This document shows positions 42,969 to 52,551 of a stretch of 64,000 bases of DNA, one piece after another. The stretch covers positions 17,193-81,192 of the forward strand of contig JAJFUB010000109.1 of the NCBI GenBank assembly GCA_021372615.1, read 5' to 3'. Below the pieces are notes generated by a model that did not search any database, had not been told where the DNA came from, and worked only from the letters and a program-made list of their open reading frames with translations. A program made the position numbers and the translations under genes. Positions within the stretch are counted from its first letter, which is position 1. Every line of letters begins with the position of its first letter. Source of the DNA: a bacterium (GTDB lineage Bacteria; Armatimonadota; Zipacnadia; Zipacnadales; UBA11051).

Positions 42969-45941
42969 ATGCGACACTTGGTACTGCTGGCCGCGCTCGT
43001 GTCATCCATCGCCCTTGCCCAGCCGGAGGGGGCATGGCTGAACGTCCTGGACTGCGGCGCCTCGGGCTCCAAGTTCCAGACCAAGGCTACTCTCACAGCG
43101 GGCTCCAAGGACATCAGCGTGGCCGATCCGGGCGACTTCAAGGTCGGTCAGGGCGTCATGGTCTCCCGCGCGGACATCAAGATCAGCCACGGGACGCTGT
43201 GGGGCCCGCGGGCCAAGTACGCCGCCAGCAAGGCGCTCGCGGATACGGTGCAGGTGCGCGGCTACGATGGGTCGCTGGGAAGCTGGACCGTCTACATCCT
43301 CGACATTGACGGGGCGAACCCGGCCACCTTCCGTTGGAGTGACGACCTGACGCGGACCTGGAAGCAGAGCAAGGTGCCGATCACGCACGACTGGCAGCCG
43401 CTGAACGGCGGCACAGAGGTCAAGTTCGGCGAACTGGATTGGGACAGTGGGTATGCGGTGACGTTCAGCGCGCGGGATCAGTTGCTGACCGTCATCGAGA
43501 AGATCGAGGGCAAGACGGTGACGCTGCGCGATGCGCCGACGCGCGGGGCTGACGATGCCGTGGTGCGGCACAACGACACCGAGGCGCTGCAAGCCGCGAT
43601 TGACCGGGGGCTCAAGGAGAAGCGGAACGTCTTCTTCCCCGCCGGATGGTACATGCTCGCCCGCCCGCTGGTCGTGCAGAATGCCGAGGGCATTGTCCTC
43701 CAAGGCCTCAACGGTGTGGACAGCGTCCTGGACATCAGCGAGGGCGAGGGGGCGTGCTTCAACCTCAAGGACGGCAAGGAAGTCACCATCCGCAACTTCC
43801 GCATGCTAGGAAACACCGGCTTTGACGCGCGCGACCAGGCGGGGTCGCTGCGGCTCATGGGCGCTCTGGCCGTATGGGGCTTCTACCTCAAGCCCAGCCA
43901 CGGCATGACCGTGTCCAACACCGAGCGGGTGTTGCTGGAGAACTGTCATGCCTCCAAGATGAGCGGCGAATGCTTCTACTCCGGCGGACGCTCGCGGACC
44001 TGGAACCAACCGGAACCGAAGCAGTACACCAAGGAGATCACGTACCTGCGCTGCTCGGTTACGGATAGCGGCCGCAACGCCTTCAACAACAATGACATGG
44101 CCGAGAACACGAGCGTGTTGTACTGCCGGGTGGTGGATGTGGGCGGCTGCACGTGGGAGGGGGCGTCGCGGTTCGTGCGGTTCATTGGCAACTACGTGCG
44201 CAACGCCGGCACGGTGGCGATGGGCAACATCCGCAGCCGCGACGAGCGCTACGAGCAGCTCGGCTCGGGCCAGCACATCATCGCCGATAATGTGTTCGAG
44301 GGCAACATCTGCTATGGCGGGGCAGCCATCCGCGCCGCTGCCGGCGCCTCGCAGGTCGTGATCCGCAACAACCTGTTCATCAACTTCGGCTCCAGCGGCG
44401 TGGACATTAGTGGGGTGAACAGCAATCGTGACCTCACCGCCGGCATCGCTACAGTCAGCGACAACATCTTCGACATGACCGACGTGACCGGCCAGTCCAA
44501 GGCGCGCACCAGCGTGCTCGTGAGCGGCTCGCATGTCACCGTCAGCAACAACCAGTTCTATGTGCGTGGCGCGATGGACCCGGCCGTGACAGCCATTGAC
44601 CTGCGCGAGCCGGCCGTCAACCTCAGCGTGCACGACAACCTCATCCGCAACTGCGGGAAGGGGCTGAGCGTCGGCCTCGGCAGTGGGCGGATCACGGAAG
44701 TCGTGAGCCCGACCAGTTTCGTGGTCGCGGGGACCATCCCCCTGGAGCGGCGCCAGTCGCACCGCTACCGGGGCTGGGGCGTCAGCTTCATCCGCGGCGG
44801 CAACCGCATCGGGCGGGGCACGATCAAGGAGTTCGACCCCGAGACCTGCCAGTTCATCCTCGACAAGCCCTTCGATCTGAAGGTGGGGGACAGCGTTGAG
44901 GTCTTCCCGACCGCCGGGGCCAACTGGAGCCTGACCGCGAACACGATCACCAGTTGCGTGCAGCCGGTCACACTCGATGGCTATGGCAGCCTGACCTCGC
45001 GCTTCGCCGACAACCTCATCTCCCGCGGTGAGACACCAGCGAAGGAGGCGGTCGCCGTCAGGGGCGCGTTCGACCTGACCGGCAATCACTTCAGCGGCTT
45101 CACTGACGAGGGCAGCGCGGCCCTGTCGCTGTACCCGGACCGCTTCGGCAAGCCGCTGCCGCTGCAAGTGCGCGACAACATCTTCGAGACCTGCGGCAAT
45201 CCCGTGGCCGAGAGCGTCAAGGGCCTCTGGGACGCGTGCCGGGCGGAGGGCAATGTCTTCCAGAACTGCACCGCCAAGCCGGTGCAGAAGGCCCTGCCGC
45301 CGCAGACCGTGACGGCAGTGCTGCGCAAGGTTGAGGCGCCGGCGGCGCCGATCCTCAAGGCGCCGAAGCTGGCGAAGGCGATCAAGCTCGACGGCGATGT
45401 CAGCGAGTGGCCATGGGCGGACAAGACGCGGGTGGCAACGTTGCAGCAGGACGCGATGGGCGCCCCGATCAGCGGTCCGAAGGGGGCCATCATGGCCGCG
45501 CGCGACGCGCAGTTCCTGTACGTGGCGGTTTGCGTGAACACACTGCCGAACTACAAGCTGACACTGAGTGGCGCGCCGTACTCTGGCGACGGCATGGAGA
45601 TCGCCTATCAGAGCGGCGATCCGCAGGTGAGTTCGCCCATCCTCGTGCAGTGGGGTGGCGCGGACGGAGCGCGGAGCCTCGTGGCCGTGGGCGGTGCGGA
45701 CGCCGCGCAGAGCGCCGCGCTGGACAAGCTCACCCAGTACGCCGCCAAGCAGGGCAAGGACCAGTGGACGGCCGAGTGGCGGCTGCCGCTGAGTGTCCTG
45801 GGCCCGAAGTTCGCGCAGGTCAAGCGGCTGCGGTTCAACCTGGGCCTCCGCCACCACAATGCCGACCTGTGGATCGCCTGGGTCGGCACGGGAGCGGAGA
45901 TCTTCCGGGTGGACCGGGCAGGGGTCGTAGAACTATGGTAG
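42969..45941 (+). CDS. Secreted parallel beta-helix protein with C-terminal CBM9-like domain
   Basis: The protein has 990 residues from the ATG at 42969 with GGAGGGA upstream. A signal peptide (LVLLAALVSSIALAQ) leads to NVLDCGASGSK, a typical pectate-lyase-superfamily start. Many turns follow (NTEALQAAIDRG, NCHASKMSGECFYSGG, NVFEGNICYGGAAIRA, VIRNNLFINFGSSGVD, HVTVSNNQFYV). The C-terminal region from about 804 (IKLDGDVSEWPWADKTR) to the end is CBM9-like with the usual DGxxxEW start. It probably cleaves or binds plant or algal polyuronides. The specific activity is not known. Confidence 0.88.
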   Translation: MRHLVLLAALVSSIALAQPEGAWLNVLDCGASGSKFQTKATLTAGSKDISVADPGDFKVGQGVMVSRADIKISHGTLWGPRAKYAASKALADTVQVRGYDGSLGSWTVYILDIDGANPATFRWSDDLTRTWKQSKVPITHDWQPLNGGTEVKFGELDWDSGYAVTFSARDQLLTVIEKIEGKTVTLRDAPTRGADDAVVRHNDTEALQAAIDRGLKEKRNVFFPAGWYMLARPLVVQNAEGIVLQGLNGVDSVLDISEGEGACFNLKDGKEVTIRNFRMLGNTGFDARDQAGSLRLMGALAVWGFYLKPSHGMTVSNTERVLLENCHASKMSGECFYSGGRSRTWNQPEPKQYTKEITYLRCSVTDSGRNAFNNNDMAENTSVLYCRVVDVGGCTWEGASRFVRFIGNYVRNAGTVAMGNIRSRDERYEQLGSGQHIIADNVFEGNICYGGAAIRAAAGASQVVIRNNLFINFGSSGVDISGVNSNRDLTAGIATVSDNIFDMTDVTGQSKARTSVLVSGSHVTVSNNQFYVRGAMDPAVTAIDLREPAVNLSVHDNLIRNCGKGLSVGLGSGRITEVVSPTSFVVAGTIPLERRQSHRYRGWGVSFIRGGNRIGRGTIKEFDPETCQFILDKPFDLKVGDSVEVFPTAGANWSLTANTITSCVQPVTLDGYGSLTSRFADNLISRGETPAKEAVAVRGAFDLTGNHFSGFTDEGSAALSLYPDRFGKPLPLQVRDNIFETCGNPVAESVKGLWDACRAEGNVFQNCTAKPVQKALPPQTVTAVLRKVEAPAAPILKAPKLAKAIKLDGDVSEWPWADKTRVATLQQDAMGAPISGPKGAIMAARDAQFLYVAVCVNTLPNYKLTLSGAPYSGDGMEIAYQSGDPQVSSPILVQWGGADGARSLVAVGGADAAQSAALDKLTQYAAKQGKDQWTAEWRLPLSVLGPKFAQVKRLRFNLGLRHHNADLWIAWVGTGAEIFRVDRAGVVELW

Positions 45942-46007
45942 GCTGACTGTGCCCGCTCGCCGGGCATAGCGGCCGCCCCAACTCGCTGGGCGGAGAGAGC
46001 GCACTGT

Positions 46008-46589
46008 ATGGATGAGCTTACGGCCATGATCCGGGCGAAGTCCGGCAGACCCCCTGTCTCGCGCGACGCAGATGGCCTGCGATCACAGCTGGGCTACGAT
46101 GTGGCCTCGATGCGCGCCGGCGGGCACGATCCGGCTATCATCCGAGAGCATGAAGCTCTCAATGAGGGGCTGGAGTCGTTCATTGCTCACCCTCAATTCG
46201 GGAGGTACCTCGGTGGCCTGACGCCCGGGGAGATGTACGAAGCCTCCGGCGTTCGTGTGCTACCGTTGGACGCGATCCGGGAGGAGATCCAGGAGCTTAC
46301 ACCTGGGACACGGATCTTCCCGTACGGCTACATGCCATTCGCCACCTCCATCGGTGGGAACGCGGTCTGCTTCCATGCTCCGACAGGCGACGTGGTGTGG
46401 GCAGATCACGACAGCTTCGGCACGGACGAGATCAACTACCAGGACAGGAGTACGGGCGAGTACCGCTTCGTCCCGTTCACCCCCGACCATGTTGCGCAGG
46501 CAGTCGTTCCACTCGCAGATGACTTCTACGCGTTCCTCAGGGATTTGGTGCTTGACCGCCTGGAGACCAGACTCAATGAGCTCGACTGA
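46008..46589 (+). CDS. SUKH/SMI1-KNR4-like protein
   Basis: The protein has 193 residues. The centre FPYGYMPFATSIGGNAVCFHAPTG and VVWADHDSFG match the SUKH pattern (I/F-P-F-x-x-x-G-x-N-x-x-C, then WDHD). The C-terminal FTPDHVAQAVVPLADDFYAFLRDLV is the usual end helix. Many SUKH proteins are immunity proteins against nuclease toxins, but others have house-keeping roles. Base composition in its first half drops to the mid-fifties in places (32/60 counted in one line). It interrupts a carbohydrate gene run. GC context and an HNH gene 6 kb away are noted in the findings. Confidence 0.75.
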   Translation: MDELTAMIRAKSGRPPVSRDADGLRSQLGYDVASMRAGGHDPAIIREHEALNEGLESFIAHPQFGRYLGGLTPGEMYEASGVRVLPLDAIREEIQELTPGTRIFPYGYMPFATSIGGNAVCFHAPTGDVVWADHDSFGTDEINYQDRSTGEYRFVPFTPDHVAQAVVPLADDFYAFLRDLVLDRLETRLNELD

Positions 46590-46631
46590 GGCCCTGCCGT
46601 CGCGTCGCCTCGGAGCCCGTCAGGAGCAAAG

Positions 46632-47813
46632 ATGAACCCAGTCCGTTTCGCCCTGGTCGGCACTGGCGGCCGGGGACAGATCTATGTGGATGTGCTCAAG
46701 CGCATGGCCGAGCCGCGGGCCGTGTGGACCGCCATGTGTGACCGCAACGAGGAAGTCCTGAACGCCTTCTGCGACCGCAACGCGCTCACGGATGTCCCGC
46801 GCCTGACCAGTGTAGACGACCTGGTCCGGCGCAATGATGTGGACGCGGTGCTAGTCTGCACCCCCGACTATGCGCATCGCGCGCCGGCCGAGACCTGCTT
46901 CGGGGCCGGGTTGCACTGCCTGGTGGAGAAGCCTGTGGCGACCAGCCCTGAGGACGTGCGCGCGATCTGTGCCGCGGCGCAACGATCGGGCAAGCTGCTG
47001 CACCTGGGCTTCGTGTTCCGCTACGACCCGTGCGCGCTGAAGCTGCGCGAACTGATCTCGGGCGGGGTCATCGGCAGGCTGATCGCCTGCATCACGCACG
47101 AGGCCGTCGGCTGGTTCCACGGCAGCACCTACATGCGGCGCTGGAACCGCTTCCGCAAGATGAGCGGGGACATGCTGCTGCACAAGGGCTGTCACACCTT
47201 CGACCTCATCAACTTCATCACCGGCGCGTACCCGCTGCGGGTGGCGGCCTTCGGGGGCACGGAGGTCTTCCGGCCGCGCCCCGAGGCGGCGCAGTTCTGC
47301 AAGGACTGCACCGTCACGCAGGACTGCCTGTACTACACCGACCAGGGCCCGGCATATCGCGACCGCTTCTACCACACGGCCGGCCCGCAGGTGTTGCCCG
47401 ACGACTACTGCGTCTACAACGTGGACAAGGACACCACCGACACGACGAGCCTGACCGCGGAGTACAGCAACGGCATGAAGCTGTCGTACACGATGACGAT
47501 GGTGTCGCCGCAGGGCCAGCGGCGGATGACCTTCATCGGCACGCACGGCGAGATCCGCTGCGATATGGACAGCTACCAGATCGAGCTGATGCCGCTGCCG
47601 GACCGGCCCACGGAGATCGTGCCGGTTGAGCGCCCGGAGGGTTACGGCCACCAGCACCACGATCTGTGCCTGACCAATGACTTCCTGGATCGTCTCAAGC
47701 GCGGCGACGACCCGCGCGAGGGGATCCTCGATGCCTACATGTCCGGCGCGGTGGCCTTCGCGGCGCTGGAGTCCATGGCGACCGGGCAGATCGTGGAAGT
47801 CCCGCCCCTGTAG
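46632..47813 (+). CDS. Gfo/Idh/MocA-family oxidoreductase with Cys-rich insert
   Basis: The protein has 393 residues, with AGGAGC upstream. The Rossmann motif is ALVGTGGRGQIY, with EKP in VEKPVATS. The Cys-rich segment begins at about residue 222 (CKDCTVTQDC ... DDYCVYN). It is followed by a 13-base gap and the clan GH-A hydrolase. The pairing suggests processing of the released sugar. Confidence 0.88.
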   Translation: MNPVRFALVGTGGRGQIYVDVLKRMAEPRAVWTAMCDRNEEVLNAFCDRNALTDVPRLTSVDDLVRRNDVDAVLVCTPDYAHRAPAETCFGAGLHCLVEKPVATSPEDVRAICAAAQRSGKLLHLGFVFRYDPCALKLRELISGGVIGRLIACITHEAVGWFHGSTYMRRWNRFRKMSGDMLLHKGCHTFDLINFITGAYPLRVAAFGGTEVFRPRPEAAQFCKDCTVTQDCLYYTDQGPAYRDRFYHTAGPQVLPDDYCVYNVDKDTTDTTSLTAEYSNGMKLSYTMTMVSPQGQRRMTFIGTHGEIRCDMDSYQIELMPLPDRPTEIVPVERPEGYGHQHHDLCLTNDFLDRLKRGDDPREGILDAYMSGAVAFAALESMATGQIVEVPPL

Positions 47814-47826
47814 AGGAGCCCGAGCC

Positions 47827-49980
47827 GTGTTCCACCATCTCTCCATCGCCCTCGCGCTGGTTGTCTGCAGCCTATCACTGGCGGACGACTGGCGGGAGAT
47901 CAAGCCGCCGCCCACGCGCCAGGACCTCGGCCAGACATACGAGCGGGTGGCGGTGCTCGATCCGCTGGATGATGCGACCAAGTGGAAGGGCGCGGAGCAC
48001 GGCCAGAGCGCGCAGGCGAGCGTGTCCACGGGCGAGGGACGCGCACCGGGCACGAAGGGCCTGCGCGTGATCTACACGTTCACGGGCCGCCCCGGCCTCG
48101 AATACGTGGATGTCGCCGGCAACATCCCGATCCCGGATGGCGCGACGGCCGTCGGGCTGTGGATGAAAGCTGGCGACCCGACAGCACAGCCCGCTCTACC
48201 GCCGCCGGGGGTGCCGATGCCCCCCGGATACACCATGCGCGGGCACCGGCTGCCGGCGCGCCTCCGGGTACTCGACGCCAACGGCGAGTGCTTCCAGTAC
48301 AACCTGCGCGACCTCAAGCCCGGCGAGTGGGTCCTGGGCGTTGCCAGTCTGGACAACCCCGGCGTACACTGGGGCGGGGACAACAACGGGAAGCTCGATC
48401 GGCCGTGCCGGGTGGCGTCGTTCGTGTTCGACAAGATCGTCAACAGCCCCACGGCGCAGGGCGAACTCACCATCGCGGAGTTCGGCTCGTACCGGATCGT
48501 CCCCGAACGTCTGCAGCCGCACGGCATCAAGCTCTTCGTGCCTCCGACGCAGAGCCTGTTGGTATATGATCTCAACCAGCCGATCACGTTGGCGACGGCC
48601 CCGGACCCGGCGGACAAGGCGATGGCTACGCTGCCGGTGCGGCTGTCGGCCACGTTGGTGGACCCCTTTGGCAAGACGCTGAAGACGCAGGCGGTCACGC
48701 TGGCGGCAACAACGCCGACGCCGCTGGAGTTGGCGCCACAGGAGCAGGGCGCGTACGACCTGCGGCTGCGCTTGGCCGGCAAGGAGGGCGCCCCGGACGC
48801 GCCGTGGGCGGACTTCCGCTTCGCCGTCCTGCCCACGCCGCCGGCGCAGGACCAGACGAGCCCGTGGGGCGTCTCGACGCACTTTGGGCAGCACTGGCCG
48901 CTGGCGGTCATGCCGATGATCGCCCGCGCCGGGATCAAGTTCTATCGCGACGAGATCTCATGGGGCAACGTCGAGCGTGAGCCGGGCAAGCTCGCTGTGC
49001 CGGACCGCTTCCGTGAGTACATCGCCGAGGGCCGGCGCCTCGGACTCGAGCCGCTCATCATCCTGGACTACGCGAACAAGCTCTACGACGAGGGCAACTT
49101 CCCGCTGACACCCGAGACGCGGGCAGCGTTCGCGCGGTACGCCACGACGCTGGCGACGGAGCTGCCGGCCATCCGCTTCTTTGAGGTATGGAACGAGTGG
49201 TGCGGGGGCTGCGGCATGGGCGGGCGCAAAGGCACGGCGGCGGACTACGCCCCGCTGTATCTGGAGGCGGCGAAGGCCGTGCGCGCCGCCAACCCGCAGG
49301 CCACGGTCATCGGCATCGGTGGCGAGTGGGATGGCAAGGCCTTCGGGGACATGATGGGCCAGGGCGCGGGTGCGGCGATGGACGGCTTCTCGATCCACCC
49401 GTACATGTACCCCGGCTTGCCGGGCGAGGGCTTCGCCAAGCATCTGACGACCGACGCCGAGCGCGCCGAGGCCGCCGCCGGCAAGAAGCTCCCACTGTGG
49501 ATCACGGAGATCGGCTGGCCGACCGAACTCGACGGCCGCGGCAGCGACTGGCTACACCAGGCGCGCTGCCTTGTGCGCATGATGCTCATCGCGCGGGCCA
49601 ACGGCGCGCAGAAGATCTGCTGGTACGACTTCAAGGACGACGGGCTGAAACTCACCTACAATGAGAACAACTTCGGCCTCGTGCACCACGAGCAGTTCGG
49701 CCTCGCGCCCAAGCCGGCATACGTCGCGTACGCCCATCTCATCAACATCCTGCACGGCCGCAAGCTGGTGCGCCACGGCCTGTCGCCGAACGGCCACTGG
49801 GTCATGCGGCTCGAGGGCCCCGACGACATGGTTGACATCTTCTGGACTGAGCAGGCGACGGACCGTCGCGCCGTAGGGGCCGAGGCCCTGCGTGTGGAAG
49901 ACATGTTCGGGCAGCCGATCTACACGGAGGCTGTCCCGATATCGCCCGATCCCGTGTTCATCATCTCGAGACGCCGTTAG
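47827..49980 (+). CDS. Secreted clan GH-A glycoside hydrolase (GH39/GH5-like)
   Basis: The protein has 717 residues from a GTG at 47827 with AGGAG upstream; an upstream ATG lies in another gene. A signal peptide (LSIALALVVCSLSLA) is followed by a binding jelly-roll, a beta-domain and a TIM barrel at about 345-640. Glu457 in WNEW is the acid/base, Glu561 in WITEIGWP is the nucleophile, and both WNE and ITEIGW are the clan's hallmarks. It is a retaining enzyme; the GH number (39, 5, 30 or other) cannot be set from this alone. Confidence 0.9.
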   Translation: MFHHLSIALALVVCSLSLADDWREIKPPPTRQDLGQTYERVAVLDPLDDATKWKGAEHGQSAQASVSTGEGRAPGTKGLRVIYTFTGRPGLEYVDVAGNIPIPDGATAVGLWMKAGDPTAQPALPPPGVPMPPGYTMRGHRLPARLRVLDANGECFQYNLRDLKPGEWVLGVASLDNPGVHWGGDNNGKLDRPCRVASFVFDKIVNSPTAQGELTIAEFGSYRIVPERLQPHGIKLFVPPTQSLLVYDLNQPITLATAPDPADKAMATLPVRLSATLVDPFGKTLKTQAVTLAATTPTPLELAPQEQGAYDLRLRLAGKEGAPDAPWADFRFAVLPTPPAQDQTSPWGVSTHFGQHWPLAVMPMIARAGIKFYRDEISWGNVEREPGKLAVPDRFREYIAEGRRLGLEPLIILDYANKLYDEGNFPLTPETRAAFARYATTLATELPAIRFFEVWNEWCGGCGMGGRKGTAADYAPLYLEAAKAVRAANPQATVIGIGGEWDGKAFGDMMGQGAGAAMDGFSIHPYMYPGLPGEGFAKHLTTDAERAEAAAGKKLPLWITEIGWPTELDGRGSDWLHQARCLVRMMLIARANGAQKICWYDFKDDGLKLTYNENNFGLVHHEQFGLAPKPAYVAYAHLINILHGRKLVRHGLSPNGHWVMRLEGPDDMVDIFWTEQATDRRAVGAEALRVEDMFGQPIYTEAVPISPDPVFIISRRR

Positions 49981-50019
49981 CCGTCCGCCGTTCCCGCATC
50001 CCGCATCCCGAGGCCTCAC

Positions 50020-51360
50020 ATGAACATCGTCTTCATCGCCATTGATACGCTACGCGCCGACCGCCTGGGCTGCTATGGGCACGATCGCGTGACCAGCCCG
50101 CACCTGGATGCGCTGGCGGCGCGCGGGGTGCGCTTCGCCCAGCACATCTCGCCGCACATCCCCACGCACCCCGGCTACACGACCATGTTCAGCGGGAAGG
50201 ACGTACTCAGCCATCAGATCGTCACCCAGGGCGGGAAGGTGGATCTGGCCGAGAGCGTCCATCTGTTGCCCCAGGTGCTGCAGCGCCGGGGATACTTCAC
50301 CGCCGCCGCCGACAACATGGGCCGCTGGTTCAACCGCGGCTACGACCTGTACGAGGGCTACAACTGGAACCAGGATCCCTCCGGCGCGTGGCTGAAGGCC
50401 GAGGCCGTCAACGGTACGGCGCTGCGCGTGCTGGATGCCTGCGAGCAGCAGGACAAGCCGTGGTTCTGCTTCCTGCACTACTGGGACCCGCACACGCCGT
50501 ACCTGCCGCCGGCGCCGTTCAGTCGCATGTTCTACCCCGGCGACGAGAAGGACCCCGGCAACACCAGCGCGCACGAGATGATGAACAACTACCCGGCCTT
50601 CCAGTACTACTTCCAGGAGTGGATGCCGGGCCTGACCGATGTGGAGTTCCCCAAGGCCCAGTACGACGCGGAGATCGCCTACGTGGACGCGGCGCTGGCG
50701 CATGTCTTCACCAAAGTGGAGCGGATGAAAGGCGGGCAGGACACCGCCATCATCATCACCTCGGACCACGGTGAGGAACTCGATGAGCACCAGATGTGGT
50801 TCGACCATCACGGGCTGTATGAGACCAACCTGCACGTGCCGCTGCTCATGTACCACCCCGAGCGCCTCAGCGGGGGGCAGGTGCGGGAGGGCCTGAGCAG
50901 CCACGTGGACCTCGCGCCGACGGTGCTCGACCTCCTCGGCCTCGCGGACGCAGCCCAGGAGGAGCAGATGGAGGGGCGGAGCCTGCTTCCTGCTCTCGAC
51001 GAGGGCGTGGGAGCGGTCACCGACCGCGACGCCGTCTACATCACCGAGTGCGCCTGGATGAAGAAGCGGGGCTTCCGCACGCCGCGCTACAAGTACTTCG
51101 AGTCGCTGTATGACGAGTTGCACAAGCGCCCGCCGTTCGAGCTGTACGACCTGCAGGCCGACCCGGGCGAGCAGCACAACCTGGCCGACGAGCAGCCGGA
51201 ACTGCTCGCACATTTCCAGGCGCGAACGCAGGCCTTCTTGGAGCAGCGCCTGGCCGAGACAGGGCTGCCCGACCCGCAGAGCTACCAGGACATCACCCTC
51301 CGGCAGGTAGGCAATGTGAAGATCGCCGTGCCGGAAGACCAGAAGCTGGTTGAGGACTGA
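50020..51360 (+). CDS. Sulfatase-superfamily protein lacking the FGly motif
   Basis: The protein has 446 residues with no signal peptide. It has the start NIVFIAIDTLRADRLGCYG, the metal-site motifs and the late DHGEELDEHQMWFDHHG block. At the place of the CxPxR formylglycine motif it reads T49-H-P-G-Y53 (PTHPGYTTMFSGK). A Thr nucleophile is the state of nucleotide pyrophosphatase/phosphodiesterase-type members, so a phosphodiester or phosphonate monoester activity is an alternative to a sulfatase. A palindrome element lies in the C-terminal part (51003-51030). It is two bases before the next oxidoreductase start. Confidence 0.85.
   Translation: MNIVFIAIDTLRADRLGCYGHDRVTSPHLDALAARGVRFAQHISPHIPTHPGYTTMFSGKDVLSHQIVTQGGKVDLAESVHLLPQVLQRRGYFTAAADNMGRWFNRGYDLYEGYNWNQDPSGAWLKAEAVNGTALRVLDACEQQDKPWFCFLHYWDPHTPYLPPAPFSRMFYPGDEKDPGNTSAHEMMNNYPAFQYYFQEWMPGLTDVEFPKAQYDAEIAYVDAALAHVFTKVERMKGGQDTAIIITSDHGEELDEHQMWFDHHGLYETNLHVPLLMYHPERLSGGQVREGLSSHVDLAPTVLDLLGLADAAQEEQMEGRSLLPALDEGVGAVTDRDAVYITECAWMKKRGFRTPRYKYFESLYDELHKRPPFELYDLQADPGEQHNLADEQPELLAHFQARTQAFLEQRLAETGLPDPQSYQDITLRQVGNVKIAVPEDQKLVED
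51003..51030. repeat. Coding copy of the GTAG palindrome (sulfatase-fold gene)
   Basis: It is 27/28 identical to 63934-63961, differing only by GTGG in place of GTAG. It holds gcggtc/gaccgc with loop acc and encodes GVGAVTDRD in the variable loop after SLLPALDE. Confidence 0.85.
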
Positions 51361-51362
51361 AC

Positions 51363-52526
51363 ATGGACAAAGCACGTATCGCCGTCATCGGCCTCGGTGG
51401 GCGAGGCCGCTACTTCGCGCAGGCCTTCGATCAGCACCCGCGCGCACAACTCGTCGCGGTGGCCGACCCGTCGGACAAGCCCCTGGCGCTGCTCAAGCAC
51501 CAGTACGGCGACCGCATCCGGTACTACCAGGACTACCACGAGATGCTCAAGGCGCCCGATGTGGACGCCGTCGTGGTCGCCTCGAATGACAAGTCGCACC
51601 GCGAGAACGCCGTCGCGGTCTTCGAGGCGGGGAAGAGCTGCCTGCTCGAGAAGCCCATGGCGCAGTCGGTGGCCGACTGCGATGACATCATCCGTGCCTG
51701 GAAGCAATCGGGGCGGCTGTTCATGATCGGCCTGGAGCTGCGCCACTGCTCGCTGTTCACGCGGATGCGCGAGTTGGTGGACGACGGCCGCATCGGTGAG
51801 ATCGTGATGGGCCAGGCGCTCGACAACGTGTCCGTCGGCGGCCAGTACTTCTACCACAACGCCATGCGCCGCAAGGACTACGTGCGCAGCCTGCTGTTGC
51901 AGAAGGGTACGCACACCATTGACCTGCTCAACTGGTTCATGGGCGGCAGCCCGGTGAAGGTCTACGGCAGCGGCGGGCTGGACTTCTACGGGCAGCGCGA
52001 GCCCAACGACAAGCGGTGCCGCGCGTGCGAGCAGCGGTGCGAGTACTTCATCAACCACGAGCGCTTCGTGATGGACTACGGCGCCGTCGTCGAGACCGAC
52101 GACCGCTGCGTGTTCGCGCAGGAGTGCGATGTGGCTGACAACTCCATGCTCATCATTGACTACGCCAACGGCCATCGCGGGCAGTACAGCGAGTGCCACT
52201 TCACGCCCGAATACACCCGCGAGTTCACTTTCTTCGGCACCGAAGGGAAGATGTACGGCTTCTACAACAACGAGTGCAACTTCCTGATCCGGTGCACGTA
52301 CCGCAACACGGACCATGTGGACGAGTGGCATCCGCAATCGGCCGGCGGCGGCCATGGCGGCGGCGACCGGCTCATCATGGAGCACTTCCTCGACTGCCTG
52401 CTCGGCGACGCCCAGCCGCTGGCCGACGTGCAGGCCGCACGCGACTGCACGGCCGTGGCCGCGGCGGGCGAGGAGAGCATCGAGACGGGGCTGCCGGTGG
52501 CCATCCCGCCTTGCCCGTGGCTGTAG
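51363..52526 (+). CDS. Gfo/Idh/MocA-family oxidoreductase with Cys-rich insert
   Basis: The protein has 387 residues, starting two bases after the sulfatase-fold gene's stop. It has AVIGLGGRGRYFA and EKPMAQS. The Cys-rich segment starts at about residue 217 (CRACEQRCEYF ... DDRCVFAQECD). The tight coupling to the upstream gene suggests they act on the same substrate. It is followed 25 bases later by an HNH gene of lower GC. Confidence 0.88.
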   Translation: MDKARIAVIGLGGRGRYFAQAFDQHPRAQLVAVADPSDKPLALLKHQYGDRIRYYQDYHEMLKAPDVDAVVVASNDKSHRENAVAVFEAGKSCLLEKPMAQSVADCDDIIRAWKQSGRLFMIGLELRHCSLFTRMRELVDDGRIGEIVMGQALDNVSVGGQYFYHNAMRRKDYVRSLLLQKGTHTIDLLNWFMGGSPVKVYGSGGLDFYGQREPNDKRCRACEQRCEYFINHERFVMDYGAVVETDDRCVFAQECDVADNSMLIIDYANGHRGQYSECHFTPEYTREFTFFGTEGKMYGFYNNECNFLIRCTYRNTDHVDEWHPQSAGGGHGGGDRLIMEHFLDCLLGDAQPLADVQAARDCTAVAAAGEESIETGLPVAIPPCPWL

Positions 52527-52551
52527 ATGGTCTGCTTTGGGGGCGACTACC

